Assembly: GCF_042657165.1 (NCBI RefSeq)
Contig: NZ_JBHSNJ010000002.1
Span: 62,001-126,000, forward strand
Reading direction: 5' to 3'
Length of the DNA: 64,000 nt
Source of the DNA: Agrilutibacter niabensis
GTDB taxonomy: Bacteria; Pseudomonadota; Gammaproteobacteria; Xanthomonadales; Xanthomonadaceae
The position numbers and the translations under genes are program-made. Under the pieces are notes generated by a model, which did not search any database, was not told the origin of the DNA, and saw only the letters and a program-made list of their open reading frames with translations. This document shows, in pieces, positions 8,557 through 18,155 of the stretch; the first letter of the stretch is position 1; each line of letters opens with the position of its first letter.

Positions 8557-9414
8557 ATGAACTACCGCCACGCCTTCCATGCCGGCAACCACGCCGACGT
8601 GCTCAAGCACGTTGCCATGCTGGCGATCTGCGACGCCCTGACCGCCAAGCCCGCCCCGCTGTTCGCGCTGGATACCCACGCCGGCCGCGGGCTGTACGCG
8701 CTGGACAGCAACTCCGCGCAACGTACCGGCGAAGCCGAGGGCGGCATCGGCCGCCTGGTCGCCGAAGCCCCCTCCGACCCGCTGATCACCCGCTACCTGC
8801 AGGTCGTGCGCGCCTGCCGCAACGAGCATGGCCGCATGGCCTACCCCGGGTCCCCATGGTTGCTGGCGCACGTCCTGCGCGAGGACGACCGCATCGCCGC
8901 CTGCGAACTGCACCCGGAGGAAGCGGCGCAACTGCGCTCCAACTTCGCCCGCGACCAGCGCGTGGCCGTGCACGAACGCGACGGCTACGCGGCGATGAAG
9001 GCGCTGTTGCCCCCGCGGATCGGCGAGGCGAAGTTCGGCCGCGGGCTGGTGCTGATCGATCCGCCCTACGAGGCGCAGCTGGAAGAATTCGACACCGCCA
9101 TCTCCGCCCTGCGCGAGGCCCTCGGCCGTTGGCCGCAGGGGTGCTACGCGCTGTGGTATCCGATCAAGCTGCGCCGCGCCTTGCAGCCGTTCTACCGCCG
9201 CGCCGCCGCCTTGCCGGCGAAGTCGGCGCTGGTCGCGGAACTGCTGGTCCGGCCCGACGATTCACCGCTGCTCATGAACGGCAGCGGCCTGCTGGTGCTC
9301 AATGCCCCCTTCCAGCTCGATGTGAAGCTGCGCCCGGCGCTGCACGCCCTGGCGAAGGTGCTCGGCGAACGCCATCCGCAGGCGCACCTGGAATGGCTCA
9401 AAGTGGCCGCCTGA
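8557..9414 (+). CDS. rlmJ: 23S rRNA (adenine(2030)-N6)-methyltransferase
   Basis: 285-residue SAM-dependent methyltransferase that modifies A2030 of 23S rRNA. It begins with the diagnostic RlmJ N-terminus MNYRHAFHAGNHADVLKH and carries the N6-adenine motif IV DPPY at residues 168-171. Length matches the E. coli protein (280). It stands alone, convergent with the CDF transporter gene. In E. coli loss of RlmJ is mild; it was once linked to extracellular DNA uptake as comJ/yhiR. Confidence 0.95.
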   Translation: MNYRHAFHAGNHADVLKHVAMLAICDALTAKPAPLFALDTHAGRGLYALDSNSAQRTGEAEGGIGRLVAEAPSDPLITRYLQVVRACRNEHGRMAYPGSPWLLAHVLREDDRIAACELHPEEAAQLRSNFARDQRVAVHERDGYAAMKALLPPRIGEAKFGRGLVLIDPPYEAQLEEFDTAISALREALGRWPQGCYALWYPIKLRRALQPFYRRAAALPAKSALVAELLVRPDDSPLLMNGSGLLVLNAPFQLDVKLRPALHALAKVLGERHPQAHLEWLKVAA

Positions 9415-9418
9415 GGGC

Positions 9419-9440
9419 GCGTGCGCGACGGCGCGCACGC
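9419..9440. terminator. Hairpin between convergent rlmJ and the CDF gene
   Basis: GCGTGCGC/GCGCACGC, an 8-bp stem with a 6-nt loop just after the rlmJ stop. No T-run, so it is a weak candidate terminator for either strand. Confidence 0.35.
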
Positions 9441-9463
9441 GATCGGCGGAAGCCAGCACGGAA

Positions 9464-10384
9464 TCAGCGCGACAACTGCGGCTTCAGGTCCGGCTCGAAG
9501 AAGCTCCAGCGCACTTCCGGGAACTGCGCCTTGAAGGCACGTTCGACGCGGTTGATCTCCTCGGTGAGCTGCTGAGCGCTCTGGCTCTCGCGCATTTCGG
9601 CCTGCACGGCGGCCATCACCTCGTTGCCCAGCTGCAGCGTGATCACGCTGATGACGCGGCCGACTTCCTCGCGGGCTTCCAGGAAGCTGCGCATTTCCTG
9701 CTCGCGCTCGGGATCGACGCTCTGGCCGATCAGCATCGCCTTGACCTCGATCGCCACGAACACCGCGACGATCACCAGGAGCGCGCCGATGGCGATGGTG
9801 CCGATCGCGTCCCACAGCGGGTTGCCGGTGACGACGGCGAGCACGACCGCGACCAATGCCAACACCAGGCCCACCAGTGCGGCCAGGTCCTCGCCGAAGA
9901 TGACCACGAGTTCGGCCTGGCGGCTCTGGCGGAACCACTGCCACAGCGAGCGCGAGCCGCGTGACTTGTTCACTTCCTGCAGGCACGCGCGCATCGATAC
10001 GCCTTCGGCGATGATGCCGAACGTCAGGACGCCGACGGCCCACCACCAATGCTTGATCTGCTCGGGGTGCTGGAGCTTGTGGATGCCTTCGTACAGCGAA
10101 AACATGCCACCGACGCTGAAGAGCATCAACGCGACGAGGAAGGACCAGAAATAGATCTCCTTGCCGTAGCCCAGCGGGTAATCGGGCGATGGCGGCTTCC
10201 GGGCCCGGCGTATGCCCAGCAGGAGCAGCACCTGGTTGCCGCAGTCGGCGAGCGAATGGACGGTCTCGGCCAGCATCGCGCTGGAGCCGGTGAAGAACGC
10301 GGCGGTGCCCTTGGCGACCGCGATTGCGAAGTTGGCGCCAAGCGCGAAGAGGATCGCGCGGGTCGAATCACTACCGCCGGCCAT
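9464..10384 (-). CDS. Cation diffusion facilitator family transporter
   Basis: 306-residue member of the CDF/SLC30 family, which exports Zn2+, Fe2+, Mn2+ or Co2+ in exchange for protons. The first metal-site pair H43-xxx-D47 lies in TM2 (HSLADCGN) and a second acidic motif (FGEDLAALVG) in TM5. Five to six hydrophobic segments precede a C-terminal cytoplasmic domain of about 90 residues. The sequence resembles the SLC30A9-like branch (long TM3-TM4 linker with 'YPLGYGKE') more than ZitB or FieF, so substrate is left open. It is co-directional with chrA and follows it by about 86 bp. Confidence 0.87.
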   Translation of the reverse strand: MAGGSDSTRAILFALGANFAIAVAKGTAAFFTGSSAMLAETVHSLADCGNQVLLLLGIRRARKPPSPDYPLGYGKEIYFWSFLVALMLFSVGGMFSLYEGIHKLQHPEQIKHWWWAVGVLTFGIIAEGVSMRACLQEVNKSRGSRSLWQWFRQSRQAELVVIFGEDLAALVGLVLALVAVVLAVVTGNPLWDAIGTIAIGALLVIVAVFVAIEVKAMLIGQSVDPEREQEMRSFLEAREEVGRVISVITLQLGNEVMAAVQAEMRESQSAQQLTEEINRVERAFKAQFPEVRWSFFEPDLKPQLSR

Positions 10385-10470
10385 GCATCGGTTTCCTTCT
10401 TGTTCTGCGTGGATGTTCAGCGAAAAGAACAGCCGGGGAAGTCTAGCATCGGGCTAGTGACCGACCCGGC

Positions 10471-11784
10471 TCACGCCGCGATCGGAATCAACGCCTGGGC
10501 CAAAGCACCCGCCAATCCCGCCGCGGGCACGATCGCGGTGAGCGGCCACCGCCAGCGTGCCAGGCCGACATAGACCGCTGCCGCGATCAGCACGGCCAGC
10601 AGGGCCGCCGGCCATTCCTGCACCGCGAGCAGGCGCCAGCCGAACCACAGCGCGAGGTGCGCGATGACGCCGACCACCGCCGCGGTCACCGCCGCGAGCA
10701 TCGCGCTCGCGCGCGGCCAGCGGCCGACGTGCTCGATCCATGGCGCGGCGGTAAGCACGAACAGGAAACTCGGCAGGAACGTTGCCCATACCGCGACCGC
10801 CGCGCCCAGCAATCCGGAGGCCAGCGGCGTCGCCAGGTCCGGATGCTGCCAGCCTCCGGCGAAGCCGACGAATTCAAGCACCAGGATCAATGGACCCGGT
10901 GTGGTCTCCGCCAGTCCCAGCCCGGTCATCATCTGTGCGGGCTGTAGCCAGCCCTGCACCTCCACGGCCTGCGTCGCGACATAGGGCAGCACGGCATATG
11001 CGCCGCCGAGGGTGAGCAACGAGGTCTTGCTGAAGAACACACCCATCGCGAACGCGGTGCTGTCGCGCCCCAGCCACGCGCCCGTCGCGAGGATCGGCAG
11101 CCACCACAGCGCCAGGCACGCCGTCGCGATGCGGGCGGCACGCCAGAGCCCCGGGCGCGGCAACGCCGCATGCGCGGCGACTGCCGCTTCCGACTGCGGC
11201 AGCCAGCACGGGCGGAACCGCCACGCCAACCACCCGGTGGCGGCGGCGGCGAGCAGCAGCAGCGGGAATGGCACGCGCAACAGCGAGATCGAGAACAGCG
11301 CAAGTACTGCGAGCACGATCGCGAAAGGCGTCTTCAGCACGCGGCCACCGATGCGTTGCGCCGAATGCACGATGATTCCCAGCACCGCGGCCTGCAGTCC
11401 GAAGACAACGCCACCCATCACCGGCAACGACTGCCAGCGCAGGTAGGCCCAGCCCAGCAACGCCATCAGGACCGCGGCGGGCAGCACGAACAAGGTGCCT
11501 GCAACGATCCCGCCACGCAGCCCGTGCAGCCGCCAGCCCAGCCATGTCGCCAGCTGCATGGCTTCCGGCCCGGGCAGCAGCATGCAGAAGTTGAGCCCAC
11601 GCAGGAACGACTCTTCGCCGACCCAGCGCCGCCGCTCGACGAGCTCGCCGTGCATGATCGCGATCTGTCCCGCAGGCCCGCCGAAGCTGATGCAACCCAG
11701 CAGCAGCCAGAAGCGCAGCGCCTCGCCGAAACCCGGCCGCGGTGACGGCGCCTCGGCCTGCGGGCCCTCAGCCGGCAAGCTCAC
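10471..11784 (-). CDS. chrA: Chromate transporter ChrA
   Basis: 437-residue, bidomain (long-chain) CHR-family permease. Each half begins with the CHR signature: residues near 30 (SFGGPAGQIAIMH) and the second repeat near residue 265 (TLGGAYAVLPYV). About ten to twelve hydrophobic segments. The family exports chromate by proton-driven antiport. The start used is the GTG at 11784, which overlaps the 3' end of the MmcQ/YjbR gene by 17 nt, indicating translational coupling. No chrB-like regulator is nearby. Confidence 0.9.
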   Translation of the reverse strand: MSLPAEGPQAEAPSPRPGFGEALRFWLLLGCISFGGPAGQIAIMHGELVERRRWVGEESFLRGLNFCMLLPGPEAMQLATWLGWRLHGLRGGIVAGTLFVLPAAVLMALLGWAYLRWQSLPVMGGVVFGLQAAVLGIIVHSAQRIGGRVLKTPFAIVLAVLALFSISLLRVPFPLLLLAAAATGWLAWRFRPCWLPQSEAAVAAHAALPRPGLWRAARIATACLALWWLPILATGAWLGRDSTAFAMGVFFSKTSLLTLGGAYAVLPYVATQAVEVQGWLQPAQMMTGLGLAETTPGPLILVLEFVGFAGGWQHPDLATPLASGLLGAAVAVWATFLPSFLFVLTAAPWIEHVGRWPRASAMLAAVTAAVVGVIAHLALWFGWRLLAVQEWPAALLAVLIAAAVYVGLARWRWPLTAIVPAAGLAGALAQALIPIAA

Positions 11785-12118
11785 GCTGGGTCTTCTTCGG
11801 CAGCTTCGCGCGGACCAGCTCGTAGCTGCGGCGGACCAGGGCGCGCAGCTCGGCCGCGGGAAGCGGCTTCGGCGAGGCGATCTGCACCCAGTGCGCGCGC
11901 GCCAGGTAGGGCGCGGGAATGAAGCCCGGGCGCCCGGTGAATTCGAGGAAGCGCTCGTCCTCGACCTTGAAGCTGATCGAGCCCTTGTGCGGGCCGCGGA
12001 TGCAGGTCACGCAAAACATCTTGCCGGCGACGGTGAAGACCAGGTCGTCCTCCCATTTCATCCCGGCCTCGACGCCCGGCCAAGCCGCGGTGAGCTTGAG
12101 CAATGCTGTCTGGTTCAT
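11768..12118 (-). CDS. MmcQ/YjbR family protein
   Basis: 116 residues from the ATG at 12118 (MNQTALLKLTAAWPG), the usual size of this cytosolic family with a YjbR (CyaY-like) fold. Members were annotated as DNA-binding, but function is not established. The longer in-frame extension upstream overlaps the divergent acetyltransferase gene and is rejected. First gene of a two-gene unit with chrA (17-nt overlap). Confidence 0.85.
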   Translation of the reverse strand: MNQTALLKLTAAWPGVEAGMKWEDDLVFTVAGKMFCVTCIRGPHKGSISFKVEDERFLEFTGRPGFIPAPYLARAHWVQIASPKPLPAAELRALVRRSYELVRAKLPKKTQRELAG

Positions 12119-12194
12119 TTCGAAATTTCCCGTTAACGAAAACCAAGCTTCGTGTGACGAATCCCTAAACGGGCAGTGTGCCAATATCGGGCAC

Positions 12195-12812
12195 ATGACA
12201 GGAGCTTCCCCCCCGCGCGAGCGCCTCCCGCCTTGGCATGAACGCCTGACGCTGTCGAACGGCCGGCAGGTGCTCATCCGCCCCATCCGTCCCGAGGACG
12301 GAGAACCGCTGCGCGCCGGGTTCGACCTGCTCGAACCCGACGAGATCCGCCAGCGCTTCCTCCACACGGTGAAGGAACTCTCGCCCGAAGCCGTGGAACG
12401 CCTGACCCATATCAATCCGCGCACCGAATTCGCGCTGGTGGTCGCCGAGCCGCTGCCTCCGGGCGAGGCGCTGATCGGCGGGGTTGCACGGGTGGCGATG
12501 GACGACAACGGCCGCGACGCCGAGTTCGCGATCCTGGTGAGCCACTACATCAAGAACATGGGCCTGGGCCGCTACCTGATGACGCGGCTGGTGAAGTGGG
12601 CCAAGGGCAAGAAACTGCACCGGCTCTATGGCGATGTGCTGGAAGCCAATGGACCGATGCTGTCCCTGGCGGAGTCGCTGGGTTTCCAGCGCGAGTTCCG
12701 CGCGGAATCGTCGGGACTCGTGCGCGTCACGCTGGAACTGAAGCCGCGCAGCCAGACCCGCATGCTGTCGGATCCGCAACGGACCTCCATGCAACCGCAG
12801 CAGGGGCGTTGA
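12195..12812 (+). CDS. GNAT family N-acetyltransferase
   Basis: 205 residues. The GNAT core runs from about residue 30 (QVLIRPIRPEDGE) to 180, with the acetyl-CoA binding A motif around 'MGLGRYLM'. It resembles the C-terminal acetyltransferase module of protein-acetylating Pat/YfiQ enzymes (RPIRPEDGEPLRAGF... opening) but without the acyl-CoA-synthetase-like domain, so it may be a small stand-alone protein acetyltransferase; that is inference. Start ATG at 12195; the divergent MmcQ gene begins 77 bp away. Confidence 0.82.
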   Translation: MTGASPPRERLPPWHERLTLSNGRQVLIRPIRPEDGEPLRAGFDLLEPDEIRQRFLHTVKELSPEAVERLTHINPRTEFALVVAEPLPPGEALIGGVARVAMDDNGRDAEFAILVSHYIKNMGLGRYLMTRLVKWAKGKKLHRLYGDVLEANGPMLSLAESLGFQREFRAESSGLVRVTLELKPRSQTRMLSDPQRTSMQPQQGR

Positions 12813-12819
12813 GCCTCTC

Positions 12820-12843
12820 TCGTTGACTCGTTGACTCGTTGAC
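12820..12843 (+). repeat. Three tandem copies of TCGTTGAC
   Basis: An exact 8-bp unit repeated three times just behind the GNAT stop and 130 bp upstream of mfd. Each unit contains TTGAC, the core of a -35 box, but no convincing -10 is found 17 bp from any copy. Confidence 0.8.
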
Positions 12844-12974
12844 CGTGCCCGGAACGCGGCGATCCGCCCGCATGACGGCCCCGGTCACTTCCCCACGGTA
12901 AACTGCGCGCCCCTTCCGCATGCGCTGGGCCCCTACGGGCGTCCGGCGCTGCCGCTGTTTTGCGCGCCGACCCC

Positions 12975-15900
12975 ATGACCGATCCCACGCACGCCCTTCC
13001 TGCCGTCTTCCCCGCGCCGCCGCTGCCCCGTTCCGGCCAGCAACGGGCGTGGTGGCGCGCGCCGGCATCGCCGTCCGCGCTTGCGTTCCATATCGCCGCG
13101 GCAGCGATCGCGCATTCCGGTCCCGTGCTGGCGATCGCGCGCGACAACCACGGCGCCAACCAGCTCGAATCCGACCTGCGCACGCTGCTCGGCAACGACG
13201 GTGCGTTGCCGGTGCTGCCCTTCCCCGATTGGGAAACCCTGGCCTACGACCACTTCAGCCCGCACCCGGACATCGTCTCGCAGCGCCTCGCCGCCCTGCA
13301 CCGGCTGCCAACGCTGAAGCGCGGGATCGTGGTGGTGCCGGTGCAGACCCTGCTGCAGCGGCTTGCACCGCTCAAGCACGTGGTCGGCGGGAGCTTCGAC
13401 GTGCGTGTCGGCCAGCGCCTGGACCTGGACGCGGAGAAGCGCCGGCTCGAAGGCGCGGGTTACCGCCACGTGCCGCAGGTGCTGGATCCCGGCGATTTCG
13501 CCGTCCGCGGCGGCCTGCTCGATGTCTATCCGATGGGCGCGGATTCGCCGTATCGCGTCGAACTGCTCGATGACGAGATCGAGACCATCCGCGTGTTCGA
13601 TCCCGAATCGCAGCGCTCGCTCGACAAGATCGATGCGGTGCACCTGTTGCCTGGGCGCGAACTGCCGCTCGATGAAGCGTCGCTCAAGCACGCCCTGGAC
13701 GCGCTGCGCGACCGCTTCGACGTCGACACGCGTCGCAGCGCGCTCTACCAGGACCTCAAGGCCGGGATGGCGCCCGCCGGCATCGAGTACTACCTGCCGC
13801 TGTTCTTCACCCAGACCTCGACGCTGTTCGACTATCTCGACGCGAACGCGCTGCCGGTGATCGCCGACGGCGCGTTGGAAGCCGCCGAACAGTTCTGGAA
13901 GCAGACCGGCGAACGCTACGAGCAGCGCCGCCACGACCTGGAACGCCCGCTGCTGCCGCCGGCCGAGCTGTACCTGTCGCCGGAGGCGCTGCGCGAACGG
14001 CTCAACACCGGCGATCGCGTCGAAGTGTGCGGCGAGGCGCACCCGCAGCGCGCTCGCGCCCTCGCCCTGGGCGATCAACCCGCACCGGCGTTGCCGGTCG
14101 CGGCGAAGGATGCACAACCGGCCGAAGCGCTGAAATCGTTCCTGCGCATGTATCCCGGGCGCGTTCTGGTTGCCGCCGATTCGCCTGGACGGCGCGAGGC
14201 CCTGCTCGAACTGCTGCATGCCGCGGACCTGCAGCCGGCGGTGTCGCCGGACTGGACCGCATTCGCCGCGGGCACCGAACGCTTCGCGATCGCGGTGGCG
14301 CCCTTCGAGGACGGCTTCGCGGTCACCGAACCCGCTTTCGTCGTCCTCACCGAACGCCAGTTGTTCCCGGAGCGCGCCGCGCAGCCGCGCCGCCGCAAGC
14401 GCGCGGGCCGCGAGCCCGAAGCGATCATCCGCGACCTCGGCGAGCTGAGTGAAGGCGCGCCGATCGTGCACGAGGACCATGGCGTTGGTCGTTATCGAGG
14501 ACTCATTACGCTCGAGGCCGGCGGCATGCCCGGCGAATACCTCGAGATCGAATACGCCAAGGGCGACCGCCTGTACGTGCCGGTCGCGCAGCTGCACCTC
14601 ATCAGCCGCTACTCCGGCGCCTCGGCGGAAACCGCGCCGCTGCATTCGCTCGGCGGCGAGGCCTGGACCAAGGCCAAGCGCAAGGCGGCGGAGAAGGTCC
14701 GCGACGTCGCCGCGGAACTGCTCGAGATCCAGGCCAAGCGGCAGGCGCGCGCCGGCCTGGCGCTGGACGTCGACCGCGCGATGTACGAGCCCTTCGCGGC
14801 CGCGTTCCCGTTCGAGGAGACCCCCGACCAGCACTCGGCGATCGAAGCGGTGATCCGCGACCTCGCCAGCTCGCAGCCGATGGACCGCGTGGTCTGCGGC
14901 GATGTCGGCTTCGGCAAGACCGAGGTCGCCGTGCGCGCCGCCTTCGTCGCGGCCACCTCGGGCAAGCAGGTCGCGGTGCTGGTGCCGACCACGCTGCTGG
15001 CCGAGCAGCACTACCGCAACTTCAGCGACCGCTTCGCCGACTGGCCGCTGCGCGTGGAAGTGCTGTCGCGCTTCAAGTCGAAGAAGGAGATCGAGGCCGA
15101 GCTGGGCAAGGTCGCCGAAGGCAAGATCGACGTGATCGTCGGCACCCATCGCCTGCTGCAGGGCGACGTGCGCTTCAAGGACCTCGGCCTGGTCATCGTC
15201 GACGAGGAGCAGCGCTTCGGCGTGCGCCAGAAGGAGGCGCTGAAGGCGCTGCGCGCCAACGTGCACCTGGTCACGCTGACCGCCACCCCGATCCCGCGCA
15301 CGCTCAACATGGCGATGGCCGGACTGCGCGACCTGTCGATCATCGCCACGCCGCCCGCGCACCGCCTCGCGGTGCAGACCTTCGTCGTGCCCTGGGACGA
15401 CGCGCAGCTGCGCGAGGCGTTCCAGCGCGAGCTCGCGCGCGGCGGCCAGGTGTACTTCCTGCACAACGACGTCGAAAGCATCCTGCGCATGCAGAAGCAG
15501 CTTCAGGAACTGGTGCCCGACGCGCGTATCGGCGTGGCGCACGGCCAGATGCCCGAGCGCGAGCTGGAACGGGTGATGCTCGACTTCCACAAGCAACGCT
15601 TCAACGTGCTGCTGTCGACCACGATCATCGAATCGGGCATCGACATCCCCAACGCCAACACCATCATCATCCACCGCGCCGACCGCTTCGGCCTGGCGCA
15701 GCTGCACCAGCTGCGCGGCCGCGTCGGCCGCTCGCACCACCGTGCCTATGCGTACCTGGTCGTGCCCGACCAGCGTTCGATCACCGCGGATGCGAAGAAG
15801 CGCCTGGACGCGATCGCGGCGATGGACGAACTCGGCGCCGGCTTCACCCTGGCCACGCACGACCTGGAGATCCGCGGCGCCGGCGAACTGCTCGGCGAAG

Positions 15901-16457
15901 ACCAGAGCGGGCAGATGGCCGAAGTCGGCTTCAGCCTCTACACCGAGCTGCTGGAGCGCGCGGTGCGATCGATCAAGCGCGGCGAACTTCCCGACGTCGA
16001 TGGCACGCATGCGCGCGGCGCCGAAGTCGAGCTGCACGTGCCCGCCCTCATTCCCGAGGACTACCTGCCCGACGTGCACACGCGCCTGACCCTGTACAAG
16101 CGCATCAGCGGCGCGCGCGACGTCGAGGAACTGCGCGAACTGCAGGTGGAGATGATCGACCGCTTCGGCCTGTTGCCGGATGCGGCGAAGCATCTGTTCA
16201 CCATCGCGGAGCTGAAGCTGCAGTCGACCGCACTGGGCATCCGCAAGCTGGACCTGGGCGACAAGGGCGGTCGCCTGCAGTTCGTCGAGCGCCCCTCGGT
16301 CGATCCGATGGCGGTGATCAGGCTGATCCAGGGGCAGCCCAAGCTGTACCAGATGGACGGCCCGGACAAGCTGCGGGTGAAGCTGGACCTGCCGGACGCG
16401 GCGTCGCGCGTGGCGGCCGCGCGTGGCCTGCTCACGATGCTCGATCGCGCCGCGTAG
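12975..16457 (+). CDS. mfd: Transcription-repair coupling factor Mfd
   Basis: 1160-residue DNA translocase that removes RNA polymerase stalled at lesions and recruits UvrA. Order: UvrB-homology region (about 1-340), RNA-polymerase interaction domain starting near residue 490 with 'VHEDHGVGRY', SF2 motor with Walker A around K648 (GDVGFGKT) and Walker B DEEQ at 743-746, the motif VI region with 'QLRGRVGRS', and the C-terminal UvrA-binding domain. Start taken as ATG at 12975 (MTDPTHALPA), not the TTG 15 nt earlier. The histidine-phosphatase gene begins 16 nt after its stop. Confidence 0.97.
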   Translation: MTDPTHALPAVFPAPPLPRSGQQRAWWRAPASPSALAFHIAAAAIAHSGPVLAIARDNHGANQLESDLRTLLGNDGALPVLPFPDWETLAYDHFSPHPDIVSQRLAALHRLPTLKRGIVVVPVQTLLQRLAPLKHVVGGSFDVRVGQRLDLDAEKRRLEGAGYRHVPQVLDPGDFAVRGGLLDVYPMGADSPYRVELLDDEIETIRVFDPESQRSLDKIDAVHLLPGRELPLDEASLKHALDALRDRFDVDTRRSALYQDLKAGMAPAGIEYYLPLFFTQTSTLFDYLDANALPVIADGALEAAEQFWKQTGERYEQRRHDLERPLLPPAELYLSPEALRERLNTGDRVEVCGEAHPQRARALALGDQPAPALPVAAKDAQPAEALKSFLRMYPGRVLVAADSPGRREALLELLHAADLQPAVSPDWTAFAAGTERFAIAVAPFEDGFAVTEPAFVVLTERQLFPERAAQPRRRKRAGREPEAIIRDLGELSEGAPIVHEDHGVGRYRGLITLEAGGMPGEYLEIEYAKGDRLYVPVAQLHLISRYSGASAETAPLHSLGGEAWTKAKRKAAEKVRDVAAELLEIQAKRQARAGLALDVDRAMYEPFAAAFPFEETPDQHSAIEAVIRDLASSQPMDRVVCGDVGFGKTEVAVRAAFVAATSGKQVAVLVPTTLLAEQHYRNFSDRFADWPLRVEVLSRFKSKKEIEAELGKVAEGKIDVIVGTHRLLQGDVRFKDLGLVIVDEEQRFGVRQKEALKALRANVHLVTLTATPIPRTLNMAMAGLRDLSIIATPPAHRLAVQTFVVPWDDAQLREAFQRELARGGQVYFLHNDVESILRMQKQLQELVPDARIGVAHGQMPERELERVMLDFHKQRFNVLLSTTIIESGIDIPNANTIIIHRADRFGLAQLHQLRGRVGRSHHRAYAYLVVPDQRSITADAKKRLDAIAAMDELGAGFTLATHDLEIRGAGELLGEDQSGQMAEVGFSLYTELLERAVRSIKRGELPDVDGTHARGAEVELHVPALIPEDYLPDVHTRLTLYKRISGARDVEELRELQVEMIDRFGLLPDAAKHLFTIAELKLQSTALGIRKLDLGDKGGRLQFVERPSVDPMAVIRLIQGQPKLYQMDGPDKLRVKLDLPDAASRVAAARGLLTMLDRAA

Positions 16458-16473
16458 AGTCGGAGGCTTCGCA

Positions 16474-17022
16474 ATGACGACAACAGGCACGCACATGCTC
16501 CGACACCCCGGGCCATCGGCAATCGCTGTCGGGCTGCTGCTGGCCGCGGCCGTGCTCGCGGGCTGCGCCTCGCGACCCGCGCAACCCGAGGGAACGACCT
16601 TCATCCTCGTCCGCCACGCCGAGAAGGCCGACGACGGCAGCAAGGATCCGCCGCTCAACGCCGCCGGAACCGCGCGCGCGCAGGCCCTTGCCGCGGATCT
16701 GCGCGATGCGCCCGTGCGTGCCGCCTACGCCACGGCCTACCGGCGCACGCAGGCCACCGCCGCGCCAACCGCGAGCGCGCATTCGCTGCAGGTGATGACC
16801 TACGACGCGAAACTGCCGGCCGGCGAGTTCGCCGCCCGGCTCCGCCAGGTCCACGCGGATGGCACTGTGCTCGTGGTCGGCCACAGCAACACCGTTCCCG
16901 ACATCGCGGCGGCACTGTGCCAGTGCAGCGTCCCGCCGATGGGCGACGACGAGTTCGACCGTCGCATCACCATCCGCATCGATGCGCAGGGCCATGCCGC
17001 GCTGCAGGCAGGACGGTACTGA
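16474..17022 (+). CDS. Histidine-phosphatase-family lipoprotein (SixA/phosphoglycerate-mutase-like)
   Basis: 182 residues with an N-terminal lipoprotein signal (lipobox LAGC, lipidated C31), so the enzyme domain is expected in the periplasm attached to a membrane. The catalytic RHxEK motif is at R47-H48 and the second histidine is in 'VGHSNT'. Substrate unknown; family members act on sugar phosphates, phosphoproteins or phosphoanhydrides. ATG at 16474 has a CGGAGG site 7 nt upstream. Its stop overlaps the endonuclease V start by one base. Confidence 0.85.
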   Translation: MTTTGTHMLRHPGPSAIAVGLLLAAAVLAGCASRPAQPEGTTFILVRHAEKADDGSKDPPLNAAGTARAQALAADLRDAPVRAAYATAYRRTQATAAPTASAHSLQVMTYDAKLPAGEFAARLRQVHADGTVLVVGHSNTVPDIAAALCQCSVPPMGDDEFDRRITIRIDAQGHAALQAGRY

Positions 17023-17699
17023 TGACGGACGCCGCCAACGTTCCCGAATGGACCGGCGATGTCGCCGCGCTGCGTGCCGTCCAGGACGAACTGGCCCAAC
17101 GCGTAACGCTCAAGGATGCGTTCCCGCGCGAATTGCGCACGATCGGCGGCTTCGACGTGGGATTCGAGGACGACGGGGCCACCACGCGCGCCGCGGCGGT
17201 GCTGCTCGATGCCGACACGTTGCAGCCGCTCGAAATCCAGGTCGTGCGCATGCCCACGCGCATGCCTTACATCCCCGGCCTGTTGAGCTTCCGCGAACTG
17301 CCTGCACTGCTCGAGGCGCTGTCGCAGCTCTCGGCCAGGCCGGACCTGTGCTTCCTCGACGGCCACGGCATCGCGCATCCGCGCCGGCTTGGCATCGCCG
17401 CGCACTTCGGCGTCGCCACCGACCTGCCCACGATCGGGGTGGCGAAGAAGGTGCTGATCGGCACGACCTCGACCGCGCTGCACGACATGCGCGGCGCGTT
17501 CACCACGCTGCGCGACGACGGCCAGCAGATCGGCTGGCTGCTGCGCAGCAAGGTCGGTTGCCTGCCGCTGATCGTGTCGCCGGGGCATCGCGTGGCGATG
17601 GCCACCGCGCCGGAGATGACGATGCGCTTCGTCACCACCTATCGCCTGCCCGAGCCCACGCGGCTCGCCGACCGGCTCGCTTCGCGCCGCGACGAATAG
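17022..17699 (+). CDS. nfi: Endonuclease V (deoxyinosine 3'-endonuclease)
   Basis: Nicks DNA at the second phosphodiester bond 3' to deoxyinosine (and other deaminated bases), starting alternative excision repair. 225 residues, typical size. Conserved elements: D45 in GGFDVGF, the PYIPG wedge with Y83 and E92 in SFRE, D113 in DGHG, and the GVAKK strand. Starts at ATG 17022, one base inside the previous stop, so it is translationally coupled to the phosphatase gene and probably shares transcription with mfd, another repair gene. Confidence 0.95.
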   Translation: MTDAANVPEWTGDVAALRAVQDELAQRVTLKDAFPRELRTIGGFDVGFEDDGATTRAAAVLLDADTLQPLEIQVVRMPTRMPYIPGLLSFRELPALLEALSQLSARPDLCFLDGHGIAHPRRLGIAAHFGVATDLPTIGVAKKVLIGTTSTALHDMRGAFTTLRDDGQQIGWLLRSKVGCLPLIVSPGHRVAMATAPEMTMRFVTTYRLPEPTRLADRLASRRDE

Positions 17700-17774
17700 A
17701 TCGTTGCACGCATGTGCAGGCCGCCGACGGGCCACGGTGCTAGCCTTGCTGCCATCCTCGCGGTGGAGTCGCCA

Positions 17775-18155
17775 ATGTCCCGTCTGCTTGCCCTGGGTGT
17801 GATCGCGGCCTTGGTGGGCTGCGTCAGCAGCGGCGCCGTCAGCGCCGGCCGGGATGTCACGATGGCGGTCGGCCAACGGATCGCGCTGCCCGACGCCGCG
17901 ACGCTGCGCTACGCCGGCATCGCCAACGACTCGCGCTGCCCACCCGACGTGCAATGCATCCGCGCCGGCGACGCCGATGTGCTCTTCGACTACACGCCGC
18001 GGGGCGGCGCGCCGGCACGCGTCACCCTCAACACCGAGCGCGCGCGAACGTCCACCGTCGGCGCGTGGCGCTTGCAGCTGGTCGACCTCGCGCAGGGTGC
18101 CATGCCGCAAGCCACCGTTCGGATCGATGCCGCCACCGGAGCCACCACGCCATGA
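17775..18155 (+). CDS. Small conserved-type lipoprotein, function unknown
   Basis: 126 residues with a lipoprotein signal ending LVGC. The mature part has two cysteines in a 'CPPDVQC' motif, a likely disulfide, and reads as a small beta-rich domain. I do not recognise a characterised family. ATG at 17775; the TGA overlaps the pirin ATG (ATGA), so the two are co-translated. Confidence 0.75.
   Translation: MSRLLALGVIAALVGCVSSGAVSAGRDVTMAVGQRIALPDAATLRYAGIANDSRCPPDVQCIRAGDADVLFDYTPRGGAPARVTLNTERARTSTVGAWRLQLVDLAQGAMPQATVRIDAATGATTP

Noticed and set aside
12933..16658. 1241-codon open frame antisense to mfd
   Set aside because: High-GC mirror frame; composition is His/Arg/Gln-rich with no domain, and the opposite strand encodes intact Mfd.
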